A stretch of DNA of 23,119 nt from NCBI GenBank assembly GCA_964370755.1, contig CAYJKL010000018.1, positions 1-23,119 of the forward strand, in the 5' to 3' direction. Positions 12,770 to 19,318 of the stretch are shown in pieces. Source of the DNA: CAKOSP01 sp964370755 (GTDB lineage Bacteria; Bacillota_I; Bacilli_A; RF39; UBA660). A model generated the notes under the pieces. That model saw only the letters and a program-made list of their open reading frames with translations, was not told the origin of the DNA and made no database searches. The translations under genes were made by a program, and so were the position numbers. Each line of letters starts with the position of its first letter. Positions within the stretch are counted from its first letter, which is position 1.

Positions 12770-13627
12770 ATGATAGCAAAAGGAATAATAGTAAAAAATA
12801 TAAGTAATAGTTATGTAGTTGATATTGGTAGTGAGTTTGTAACGTGCACACCTAGAGGGATTTTTAGACATGAAAAAAAAGTTCCTCTGGTTGGTGATAA
12901 TGTAGAAGTTGAAACTGATACTAAAACTATTACTAAAATATTTGATAGAAGTAGTATTTCGTCTAGACCTGCAGTTGCAAATATTAATTATGCTTTAGTT
13001 GTAACAAGTGTTAAGAAACCTGATATATCACTTAGTCTTTTAGATAGATTAATTGTTATACTTGAGTCTAAGAATATAAAACCTATTTTATGTTTTACGA
13101 AACTTGATTTAATTTCTGGAAAAGATAAAAAAGAAATTAAAGAGATTCTTAAATATTATAAAAAAATAGGTTATGATGTTGTAACGAATGAAAAGATGTC
13201 TAAACTTAAAAAAGTACTTAAAAATAAGATAGCATTTTTAGTAGGTCAGACAGGTGCTGGTAAGAGTACTCTTTTAAATAAACTTGATAAAAATCTTAAT
13301 ATAGAAACTAAGCCTATATCTGAGGCTCTTGGTAGGGGTGTTCATACTACTAGGCATACTGAGTTATATAAAATTTTTAACTTTTATATAGCGGATACAC
13401 CTGGTTTTTCTTCTATAGATTTAAATGATATAAAAAAAGAAGATTTAAAAAATTATTATATTGAATTTAAAAATTTTAGTTGTGAGTACAAAGATTGTAA
13501 TCATATTAAAGAAAATTGTGAGATAAAAAAAGCCGTTGATTTTGGTAAAATAAGAAAATCAAGATATGATAGTTATGTTAAATTTTATAAGGAGTTATAT
13601 GAAAGTCGCGATAAGTTATATAAGTAG
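12770..13627 (+). CDS. rsgA: Ribosome small subunit-dependent GTPase A
   Basis: A 285-residue circularly permuted GTPase that helps 30S maturation. After an N-terminal OB domain (1-65), the G motifs occur in permuted order: TKLD (110-113), then P-loop GQTGAGKS (159-166), the switch region GRGVHTTRH, then DTPG (209-212). A C-terminal zinc-binding site follows (Cys238, Cys243, His245, Cys250 in CEYKDCNHIKENC). The start ATG lies three bases after the kinase stop with no good RBS, suggesting translation coupled to prkC termination. It overlaps rpe by 29 bases. Confidence 0.96.
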   Translation: MIAKGIIVKNISNSYVVDIGSEFVTCTPRGIFRHEKKVPLVGDNVEVETDTKTITKIFDRSSISSRPAVANINYALVVTSVKKPDISLSLLDRLIVILESKNIKPILCFTKLDLISGKDKKEIKEILKYYKKIGYDVVTNEKMSKLKKVLKNKIAFLVGQTGAGKSTLLNKLDKNLNIETKPISEALGRGVHTTRHTELYKIFNFYIADTPGFSSIDLNDIKKEDLKNYYIEFKNFSCEYKDCNHIKENCEIKKAVDFGKIRKSRYDSYVKFYKELYESRDKLYK

Positions 13628-14243
13628 TGATTATAAGTTTAAAGATACAATTAAGAAAATAAATCTATCAAACGCTGATTTTATTCATGTTGATTTGATG
13701 GATGGAAAATATGTTGAGAATAAAACTTTTAATAGATTTAATATAAAGAAGGTATTTAAACTTGCTAAGAAGAAATTAGATGTTCATTTTATGACTGATA
13801 ATCCTGAGAAGTATTTGAAATTAATTAAAGATTTTCATTTAGTTAAGAATGTTTATTTTCATCCTGAAACTACTAGTGATCCTGAAAATTTTATAATTGA
13901 GTGTAAAAGATATGGGTTTTCACCAGGTATTGTAATTAATCCGGATGAAGAAGTGGATAAGTATATAAAATATTTTAAAAATATTGATAGAATTTTAGTT
14001 ATGAGTGTTAAACCTGGTAAAGGTGGGCAAAAGTTTATGACTAAAACCCCTGAGAGATTATCTAAACTTATTGAACTTAGAAAGAAAAATAAAGACCACT
14101 TTGAAATAGCGGTCGATGGTGGTATTAATGATAAAACTATTACTAAGATTAATAAACTTGATATTAATTATGTAATAAGTGGTTCATTTGTATGTAAAAG
14201 TGAAGATTATAATAAACAAATTTTATTATTAAAAAAAGACTAA
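13599..14243 (+). CDS. rpe: Ribulose-phosphate 3-epimerase
   Basis: A 214-residue TIM-barrel enzyme that interconverts ribulose 5-phosphate and xylulose 5-phosphate in the pentose phosphate pathway. Motifs are HVDLMDG (His30, Asp32, Asp35), LDVHFMTDNP (His63), MSVKPGKGGQKF (phosphate and cap loop) and AVDGGIND (Asp173). ATG at 13599 is preceded by AAGGAG and starts the canonical strand MKVAISYISSD; an upstream in-frame ATG at 13566 would add unrelated residues. The start lies inside rsgA. The stop shares bases with the stop of convergent rpmB, and both ends form the terminator. Unlike Bacillus, no thiN or spoVM lies between rpe and rpmB. Confidence 0.95.
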   Translation: MKVAISYISSDYKFKDTIKKINLSNADFIHVDLMDGKYVENKTFNRFNIKKVFKLAKKKLDVHFMTDNPEKYLKLIKDFHLVKNVYFHPETTSDPENFIIECKRYGFSPGIVINPDEEVDKYIKYFKNIDRILVMSVKPGKGGQKFMTKTPERLSKLIELRKKNKDHFEIAVDGGINDKTITKINKLDINYVISGSFVCKSEDYNKQILLLKKD

Positions 14244-14264
14244 GCAGCAGCTTTGTCTTTTTTT
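14231..14264. terminator. Bidirectional terminator made of the overlapping ends of rpe and rpmB
   Basis: AAAAAAAGAC (14231-14240) pairs with GTCTTTTTTT (14255-14264). Inside, AAGC pairs with GCTT around AGCA, with one T-T mismatch between the two helices. Each strand ends in seven T. The rpe stop TAA (14241-14243) and the last codons and stop of rpmB lie inside the hairpin. Confidence 0.88.
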
Positions 14265-14428
14265 GATTTTTTATTTAAAGTTTTAAGTTCTCTAGCGCTT
14301 AATCTTACTTTTATACCGTTAATTATTCTTGTTTGTAAATTAGGCTTTTGTTGCATTTTAGTTGCATTTAATGCATGAGATCTTTTGTTACCAGTTAATG
14401 GTTTTTTTGTTGTTATTTTTACAGCCAT
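14240..14428 (-). CDS. rpmB: Large ribosomal subunit protein bL28
   Basis: A 62-residue 50S protein. KKPLTGNKRSHALNATKMQQ, PNLQTRI, then VRLSARELKTL are bL28 hallmarks. ATG at 14428 is chosen over ATG at 14434 because AGGAGG is 8 bases upstream of the former but only 2 of the latter; MAVKITTKKP also fits the family. The tail KKSKKDKAAA is encoded by the terminator hairpin shared with rpe. Its transcript carries a TTTGTTACAAA-type palindrome between the -10 and the RBS. rpmB next to the rpe end is conserved with Bacillus. Confidence 0.95.
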   Translation of the reverse strand: MAVKITTKKPLTGNKRSHALNATKMQQKPNLQTRIINGIKVRLSARELKTLNKKSKKDKAAA

Positions 14429-14442
14429 ATTCATTGCCTCCT

Positions 14443-14453
14443 TTTGTTACAAA
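14443..14453. promoter_or_regulatory. Palindrome TTTGTTACAAA in the rpmB leader (possible operator)
   Basis: An 11-bp palindrome (TTTGT-T-ACAAA) lies between the rpmB -10 and its RBS, and is repeated as TTTGTAACAAA at 14521-14531 on the other side of the divergent region. The two are exact inverted copies over 11 bp. The binding factor is unknown. Confidence 0.5.
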
Positions 14454-14457
14454 TAAA

Positions 14458-14486
14458 ACTTTATCATATATTGGGATAAAAGTCAA
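14458..14486 (-). promoter_or_regulatory. Promoter of rpmB
   Basis: On the minus strand TTGACT (14481-14486), 17 bp, then TAAAGT (14458-14463) with a TG extension. The -10 is imperfect but the -35 is near consensus. Confidence 0.65.
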
Positions 14487-14513
14487 ATATTTACCATGAA
14501 TTGCCTACAAAAA

Positions 14514-14541
14514 TTGACATTTTGTAACAAATATGTATAAT
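14514..14541 (+). promoter_or_regulatory. Near-consensus promoter of the tandem sigma-like genes
   Basis: TTGACA (14514-14519), 16 bp, TATAAT (14536-14541): both hexamers match the consensus exactly. The RBS AGGGG follows before ATG 14564. Confidence 0.85.
14521..14531. promoter_or_regulatory. Palindrome TTTGTAACAAA inside the sigma-gene promoter (possible operator)
   Basis: The palindrome fills 11 of the 16 spacer bases between -35 and -10, the classical place for a repressor site, and is the inverted copy of 14443-14453. Repression or autoregulation is inference. Confidence 0.5.
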
Positions 14542-14563
14542 ATTACTTAAAAAAGGGGTATTT

Positions 14564-15532
14564 ATGGAATTTAGATATGGAAATTTGACTCATATTGAAT
14601 ATGAAAAAGTTTTAAGCAACTTTATTCAAATATATCAAACTAATAAGACTGGACTTGATGAAATAATAAATATGCTTATGCCTATTATTAATAATATTAT
14701 AGACAAGTATAAAACAGTAATGCTTACTAAGGAAGATTTGTTTCAAGAGGCTGTTTTAATAGTTATTGAAACTATTGATTTGTTTGATGTGGATAAAGCT
14801 AAGGATATTTCTAATTATTTTCATTTATGTATAACTAGAAGATTGATGGATAGAATTATTAAACTTGATTCTACTGTTAAAGTTTCTAAGTTTGGTCATG
14901 AATATAATTTGGGTGAGTTTAGTAACTTACCAGAAATCGTTCCTTATGAGGATAAACATGTTGGGTCATACAGTGAAGAAGATGTTTTTAAAGATGTGTA
15001 TACTACGGATTTTGAAAATAAACTTAAAGAAGTAATTATAAGTAAAGTTGGTCATGAAAGATATATGTACCTTATTGAGTATTATAAAAAAAATGGAATG
15101 ACACTTGTAGAACTTGGTGATATGTATAACATTAGCTTTGAAACTGTTAGGTGCAGAAGACTTATTGCGATGAATGATTTAGTAAAATTTCCTCAGTTTA
15201 TATCACTTGCAGATAATTTGGAGGGAGTTAATACCGATGAATTATTTGGTTTTTGTAATATAAATCAAATGACATTTGATATGAAAAGTAATAAGAAAGC
15301 TTTTAATAAGTTATTAAAGAATATTGATAGTAATACTCTTAGTGATATACTTTGGCCTTTGGAAATAGATTTTCTTAATAATTTTGTTTATAATGAGCAA
15401 GGTGTAGTTTCAATTGATGATTTAGTTGATAATTCTGGTTTATCTAAAGTTAAAATACTTAGTGAACTTGATAGATTATATAATAAAATTAAATTGTACT
15501 CTAAAGTATATTTAGGAAAGAAGTATTTATAA
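14564..15532 (+). CDS. Divergent sigma-70-like factor A with an extra C-terminal domain
   Basis: A 322-residue protein. A sigma region 2-like segment (about 34-105) includes LTKEDLFQEAVLIVIETI, FDVDKA, and YFHLCITRRLMDRI. A region 4-like helix-turn-helix (about 152-206) includes MTLVELGDMYNISFETVRCRR. Regions 1.1 and 3 are not apparent, and the WWIRQ core of primary sigma factors is absent. Beyond region 4 there are about 115 further residues (208-322) that I do not recognise, with a possible second helix-turn-helix (VSIDDLVDNSGLSKVKILSEL). It has a near-consensus promoter with a palindrome in the spacer, and it overlaps the next sigma-like gene by one base (TAATG). It should direct RNA polymerase to a special promoter set; I cannot name the regulon. 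Alternatively it could act with the second protein. Confidence 0.78.
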   Translation: MEFRYGNLTHIEYEKVLSNFIQIYQTNKTGLDEIINMLMPIINNIIDKYKTVMLTKEDLFQEAVLIVIETIDLFDVDKAKDISNYFHLCITRRLMDRIIKLDSTVKVSKFGHEYNLGEFSNLPEIVPYEDKHVGSYSEEDVFKDVYTTDFENKLKEVIISKVGHERYMYLIEYYKKNGMTLVELGDMYNISFETVRCRRLIAMNDLVKFPQFISLADNLEGVNTDELFGFCNINQMTFDMKSNKKAFNKLLKNIDSNTLSDILWPLEIDFLNNFVYNEQGVVSIDDLVDNSGLSKVKILSELDRLYNKIKLYSKVYLGKKYL

Positions 15533-16383
15533 TGGAGAATATTAATTATGTAGATGACTCGGCTTATTTAAAAAGAAGTCATTATAATAGGTTTGATTGC
15601 GTACTATGTGAAGCTGATATAAGAAAATTAATTGTTTCTTATCAAAGTGGAGATTTAAATGCAGGTAATTTACTTGTTAGATATTATTATAAATTAATTA
15701 AAAAAGCTGTTGATAGTCTTAATATATATTCGATAGATAGAGAAGATTTAGTGCAATACGGAGTGGAAGCTTTTATTGAGACTCTTAATTCATGTGATCC
15801 TTTGGCAAACAATGAATTTAAATTTTCTATTTATTTGTGGAAGTGTATAAAGGGAAGAGTTATAAGAGCTGTAAAGAAACATGAAAATGTTGTTAGGTAT
15901 CCTACTAATATAGATGTTTATATAATGCAGGTAAACAGGGTTTTAAAAGAAACTGGTTTATTTCTTGATGATGATGAGAGTGTTCAGAAAATATCTGATG
16001 TTACTGGTTTTACTGAAGATAAAGTAAAAGAATTAAATGAGTATATGTTAAGAAGGTTTGTTAGTTTAGAAATTACTCAGTTTGAAGATGAATCTTGTTT
16101 TTTTGATAGAGATGATGTAGTAAGGGATATGGATATAGTTGATGATAATGTTTTTTCTGAGAATATAAGAGATGTTATAAAGCTGTATACTAGCGAACTT
16201 GAGTTTGACTTATTGTGTAAAAATTTTGGGATGGGATGCAATGAGCATAGTTTTGTTGATTTAGGAAAAATTCATGGAGTGACTAGAGCTAGAATTTATC
16301 AAATACTTGTTGAATGTAAAAGGCGTTTAGCTAATAATCCAGCGATTAAAGAATTATATTATGCTGAGCGTATAAGAAAATAA
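15532..16383 (+). CDS. Divergent sigma-70-like factor B
   Basis: A 283-residue protein with sigma region 2 (about 45-124: SIDREDLVQYGVEAFIETL, FKFSIYLWKCIKGRVIRAV, then NVVRYP). It has a region 3-like segment (about 128-170: VYIMQVNRVLKETG, SVQKISDVTGFTEDKVKEL) and a region 4 helix-turn-helix (about 220-270: FVDLGKIHGVTRARIYQIL). It is closer to RpoD-type factors than its neighbour but still lacks the YATWWIRQAI core, so it is an alternative factor rather than the primary one. The start ATG overlaps the stop of factor A, with AGGAAAG upstream, so the two are coupled at a probable 1:1 ratio. No anti-sigma gene is adjacent. Confidence 0.82.
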   Translation: MENINYVDDSAYLKRSHYNRFDCVLCEADIRKLIVSYQSGDLNAGNLLVRYYYKLIKKAVDSLNIYSIDREDLVQYGVEAFIETLNSCDPLANNEFKFSIYLWKCIKGRVIRAVKKHENVVRYPTNIDVYIMQVNRVLKETGLFLDDDESVQKISDVTGFTEDKVKELNEYMLRRFVSLEITQFEDESCFFDRDDVVRDMDIVDDNVFSENIRDVIKLYTSELEFDLLCKNFGMGCNEHSFVDLGKIHGVTRARIYQILVECKRRLANNPAIKELYYAERIRK

Positions 16384-16394
16384 ATATATTTAGT

Positions 16395-16414
16395 AAAATA
16401 AGTGTATTTTTTTT
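16395..16414 (+). terminator. Possible weak terminator after the sigma-like pair
   Basis: AAAATA and TATTTT (16395-16400, 16405-16410) flank AGTG, and the T run continues to 16414. The stem has only A-T pairs, so termination is doubtful and read-through to dnaE is possible. Confidence 0.35.
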
Positions 16415-16432
16415 ATGAAATAATGATTATTA

Positions 16433-16441
16433 TGATATAAT
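16433..16441 (+). promoter_or_regulatory. Extended -10 promoter of dnaE-polC
   Basis: TGATATAAT lies at 16433-16441, with only a weak -35-like TTATGA (16413-16418) 17 bp upstream. An RBS AGAAAGG (16454-16460) precedes ATG 16473. Confidence 0.65.
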
Positions 16442-16472
16442 ATTTTTACAGTTAGAAAGGTTTATTTAACTC

Positions 16473-19316
16473 ATGAAATATATACCATTTAATGTTAAAA
16501 CTGATTACTTGCTCCTTAGTAGTTTGATTAAACTTGATGATTTAATTTCTTTTTGTGTTTCTCATAAACTTGATAGATGCGCTATATGTGATGATAATTT
16601 GGGAGCCTCACTTGAATTTTATAATAAGTGTATTAGTAATAATATTAAACCTGTTATAGGTCTATTTGTTAATTATGGAGATTATGAACTTTATTTGTAT
16701 GCTGAAAATTATGATGGTTATAAAAATTTGCTTAAAATTAATACTTTTAAAGAAAGCGGAAGTATTGATGAAAATATTTTAATTAAATATAGTAATAATG
16801 TACTTTGTGTGATTCCTTATGAAGCAAGGGAACTATTTAATAAGTTTAGTTGTTGGAATAATACTTTTATAGGTTATAAAAATAATGAAGAGAAAGTAAA
16901 TAGTTTACTTTTAACTAGTAATGTTGTATATAATGTAAATATTAAAATGTTTAGAAAAGAAGATAAAGTTTATTTAGAGTATTTAAATAAACTTGGTGGG
17001 TTTAATAACTTACTTGAGAAAAATTATATTTCTGAAGTTTCTTTAGAAGAAAGTTTAGAGTATGATAATTTGTTTGGTAAAATAAATTTAGTTTTTGAAT
17101 TTGGAGAGAAGTATATACCTGTTTTTAATAAAGATAAGAATTCTGATGAGTATTTAAGTAGACTTGCAAATGTTGGGCTTTTAAAAAGACTTAATAATGA
17201 GTGTAGTGATGAGTATAAAAAAAGACTTGATTATGAACTAAGTGTAATTAAGGAAATGGGGTTTACTGATTACTTTTTAATCGTTTATGATTATGTTTTG
17301 TATGCCAAGAAAAATAAAATTTTAGTTGGTCCTGGAAGAGGGTCTGCTGCTGGGTCACTTGTTTGTTATGCAACTGGAATTACTGATATTGATCCAATTA
17401 AGTATAATCTTCTTTTTGAAAGATTTTTAAATAAAGATAGGGTTACGATGCCTGATATTGATATTGATTTTGATAGTAATAAAAGAGATGAAATTATTTC
17501 TTATGTTAGAGGTAAATATGGATATAAAAATGTAGCAGTAGGTCTTACTTATAATACATATAAGGCTAAACTTATACTTAGAGAAGTTGCTAAACTTTTT
17601 AATGTTGATTCTTCTCTTTTTGAAAAATTTATTAAGCTTGTTGATAGAAGTAAAAGTTTAAGGGATAATTTAGATAATAAATTTTTGAAGAAATATTTAG
17701 ATACTTATGATGAACTTAAAAATATTTATAAGGTGTCTATTAGACTTGAGAATCTTAAGAAGAATGTTTCGACTCATGCTGCTGGTGTTGTAATATGTAG
17801 TGAAGAACTTGATAATATTATTCCGATTAGAGCAAGTGGTGATAATTATACTACTGGTATTACTATGGATTATTTAGAAGATTTAGGTATTTTGAAAATG
17901 GATTTTTTGGGTCTTAAAAATTTGTCACTTATTTCTAGTATTTTAGAAAAACATGATGAAAATATTTTGAAAAATATGAGTCTTACTGATGAAAAAGTTA
18001 TTGATGTTTTTAAGAAAGTTTATACTGATGGTATATTTCAGTATGAAACTGTTCCGATGAAAAGATTGCTTAGAAAACTTAAGCCTGATAGTTTTGATGA
18101 GATAGTAGCCGCTGTTGCACTTGTTAGGCCAGGACCGTCTGATTTTTTAGATGAGTATATTAATAATAAAGAGAATCCTGGTGGTATAAAATATATTTCT
18201 AATGATGTAAAAGAAATACTTAGTGAGACTTATGGTATTATTTTATATCAAGAACAAATAATTAGATTAATGACTGTGGTAGGTGGATTTTCTGCATCTT
18301 CAGCTGATTTAATTAGAAGAGCAATTAGTAAGAAAAAAGATGGAGTTTTAAATGCGAGTGCAGAGAAGTTTATAAATGGTGCTTTAGCTAAAGGTTATAG
18401 CGCTGATGATGCTACGGATTTATTTAATAAAATTGTTAAGTTTGCTGGGTATGGATTTAATAAATCTCACTCAGTTGCATATGCTCTTATTGCGTATCAA
18501 ATGGCTTATTTAAAAGTATATTATCAGATGGATTTTGTAAATGCTATTTTAAATGAATCTAAAGATATAAATATGGCTGAAAATTACTTAGTAGAACTTA
18601 AAAATAAAGGTGTAAAAGTTATTAAACCTGATATAAATTATAGTAAAGATATTTTTTATGTTTATAATAAGCAACTTATTTTACCATTTACTATGATTAA
18701 GGGTTTATCTAAAGAAATAATTTGTGATATAATAAATAATGCTCCATATAATGATTTTTTTGATTTTGTTTTAAAGAATAAAAGTATGAAAAAAGAACAT
18801 TTGGAACTTTTAATAAAAGCAGGGGCGATGCGTAGTTTAAAAACTAATATTAATACGCTTCTTAAAAATATTGATGTTGCTAAAAATTATGCTGAGTTAA
18901 ATGGACTTGGTAGTAAACCTATTCTTACAAGTGAAGAAGAACTTGATTATAAACAGCTTTTACAAAATGAACTTGAGATATTTGGTTTTTATGTTGGTAA
19001 TCATCCATCTAGTAAGTATCAAGATAAAAGTATTATGAAACTTAAAAGTGTTGAGGATAATTTATTTAAGAATGTTAGTTTGGTTGTAGTAATAGAAAAT
19101 ATTAAGAAAATAAAAACTAAGAAAAATACTGATATGGCTTTTGTGAATGTTTCAGATGAAACTAAGAAAGACGATATTATTGTTTTTAGTGAGTGTATAA
19201 ATGAACTTGACGATTTAAATAAAGGGGACATTGTTAGAGTTAGTGGTAAGGTTAGTAAATCTTTTGATAAAGTTAGTTTGATAGTTAGTAAAATAGTAAA
19301 AGAAAGTAGTAGGTAA
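16473..19316 (+). CDS. dnaE: DNA polymerase III alpha subunit, DnaE type
   Basis: A 947-residue C-family polymerase. In Bacillus, DnaE extends primers and hands over to PolC. The N-terminal PHP domain (1-200) has lost its metal ligands: the usual HxHSxYSLL is NVKTDYLLLSS and DHG is DDN. The palm has GPGRGSAAGS, the catalytic PDIDIDFD (Asp328, Asp330 region) and MDFLGLKN (Asp477). RRAISKKK and FNKSHSVAYALIAYQMAYLK follow, then a helix-hairpin-helix region and a C-terminal OB domain (about 850-945). It is shorter than Bacillus DnaE (about 1,115 residues). It has its own promoter and ends two bases before polC. Confidence 0.96.
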   Translation: MKYIPFNVKTDYLLLSSLIKLDDLISFCVSHKLDRCAICDDNLGASLEFYNKCISNNIKPVIGLFVNYGDYELYLYAENYDGYKNLLKINTFKESGSIDENILIKYSNNVLCVIPYEARELFNKFSCWNNTFIGYKNNEEKVNSLLLTSNVVYNVNIKMFRKEDKVYLEYLNKLGGFNNLLEKNYISEVSLEESLEYDNLFGKINLVFEFGEKYIPVFNKDKNSDEYLSRLANVGLLKRLNNECSDEYKKRLDYELSVIKEMGFTDYFLIVYDYVLYAKKNKILVGPGRGSAAGSLVCYATGITDIDPIKYNLLFERFLNKDRVTMPDIDIDFDSNKRDEIISYVRGKYGYKNVAVGLTYNTYKAKLILREVAKLFNVDSSLFEKFIKLVDRSKSLRDNLDNKFLKKYLDTYDELKNIYKVSIRLENLKKNVSTHAAGVVICSEELDNIIPIRASGDNYTTGITMDYLEDLGILKMDFLGLKNLSLISSILEKHDENILKNMSLTDEKVIDVFKKVYTDGIFQYETVPMKRLLRKLKPDSFDEIVAAVALVRPGPSDFLDEYINNKENPGGIKYISNDVKEILSETYGIILYQEQIIRLMTVVGGFSASSADLIRRAISKKKDGVLNASAEKFINGALAKGYSADDATDLFNKIVKFAGYGFNKSHSVAYALIAYQMAYLKVYYQMDFVNAILNESKDINMAENYLVELKNKGVKVIKPDINYSKDIFYVYNKQLILPFTMIKGLSKEIICDIINNAPYNDFFDFVLKNKSMKKEHLELLIKAGAMRSLKTNINTLLKNIDVAKNYAELNGLGSKPILTSEEELDYKQLLQNELEIFGFYVGNHPSSKYQDKSIMKLKSVEDNLFKNVSLVVVIENIKKIKTKKNTDMAFVNVSDETKKDDIIVFSECINELDDLNKGDIVRVSGKVSKSFDKVSLIVSKIVKESSR

Positions 19317-19318
19317 AC

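Noticed and set aside
13566..13598. Upstream start for rpe
   Set aside because: It adds unrelated residues inside rsgA; ATG 13599 has AAGGAG and the family N-terminus.
19019..19231. Minus-strand open frame inside dnaE
   Set aside because: Shadow of the conserved OB domain of dnaE.
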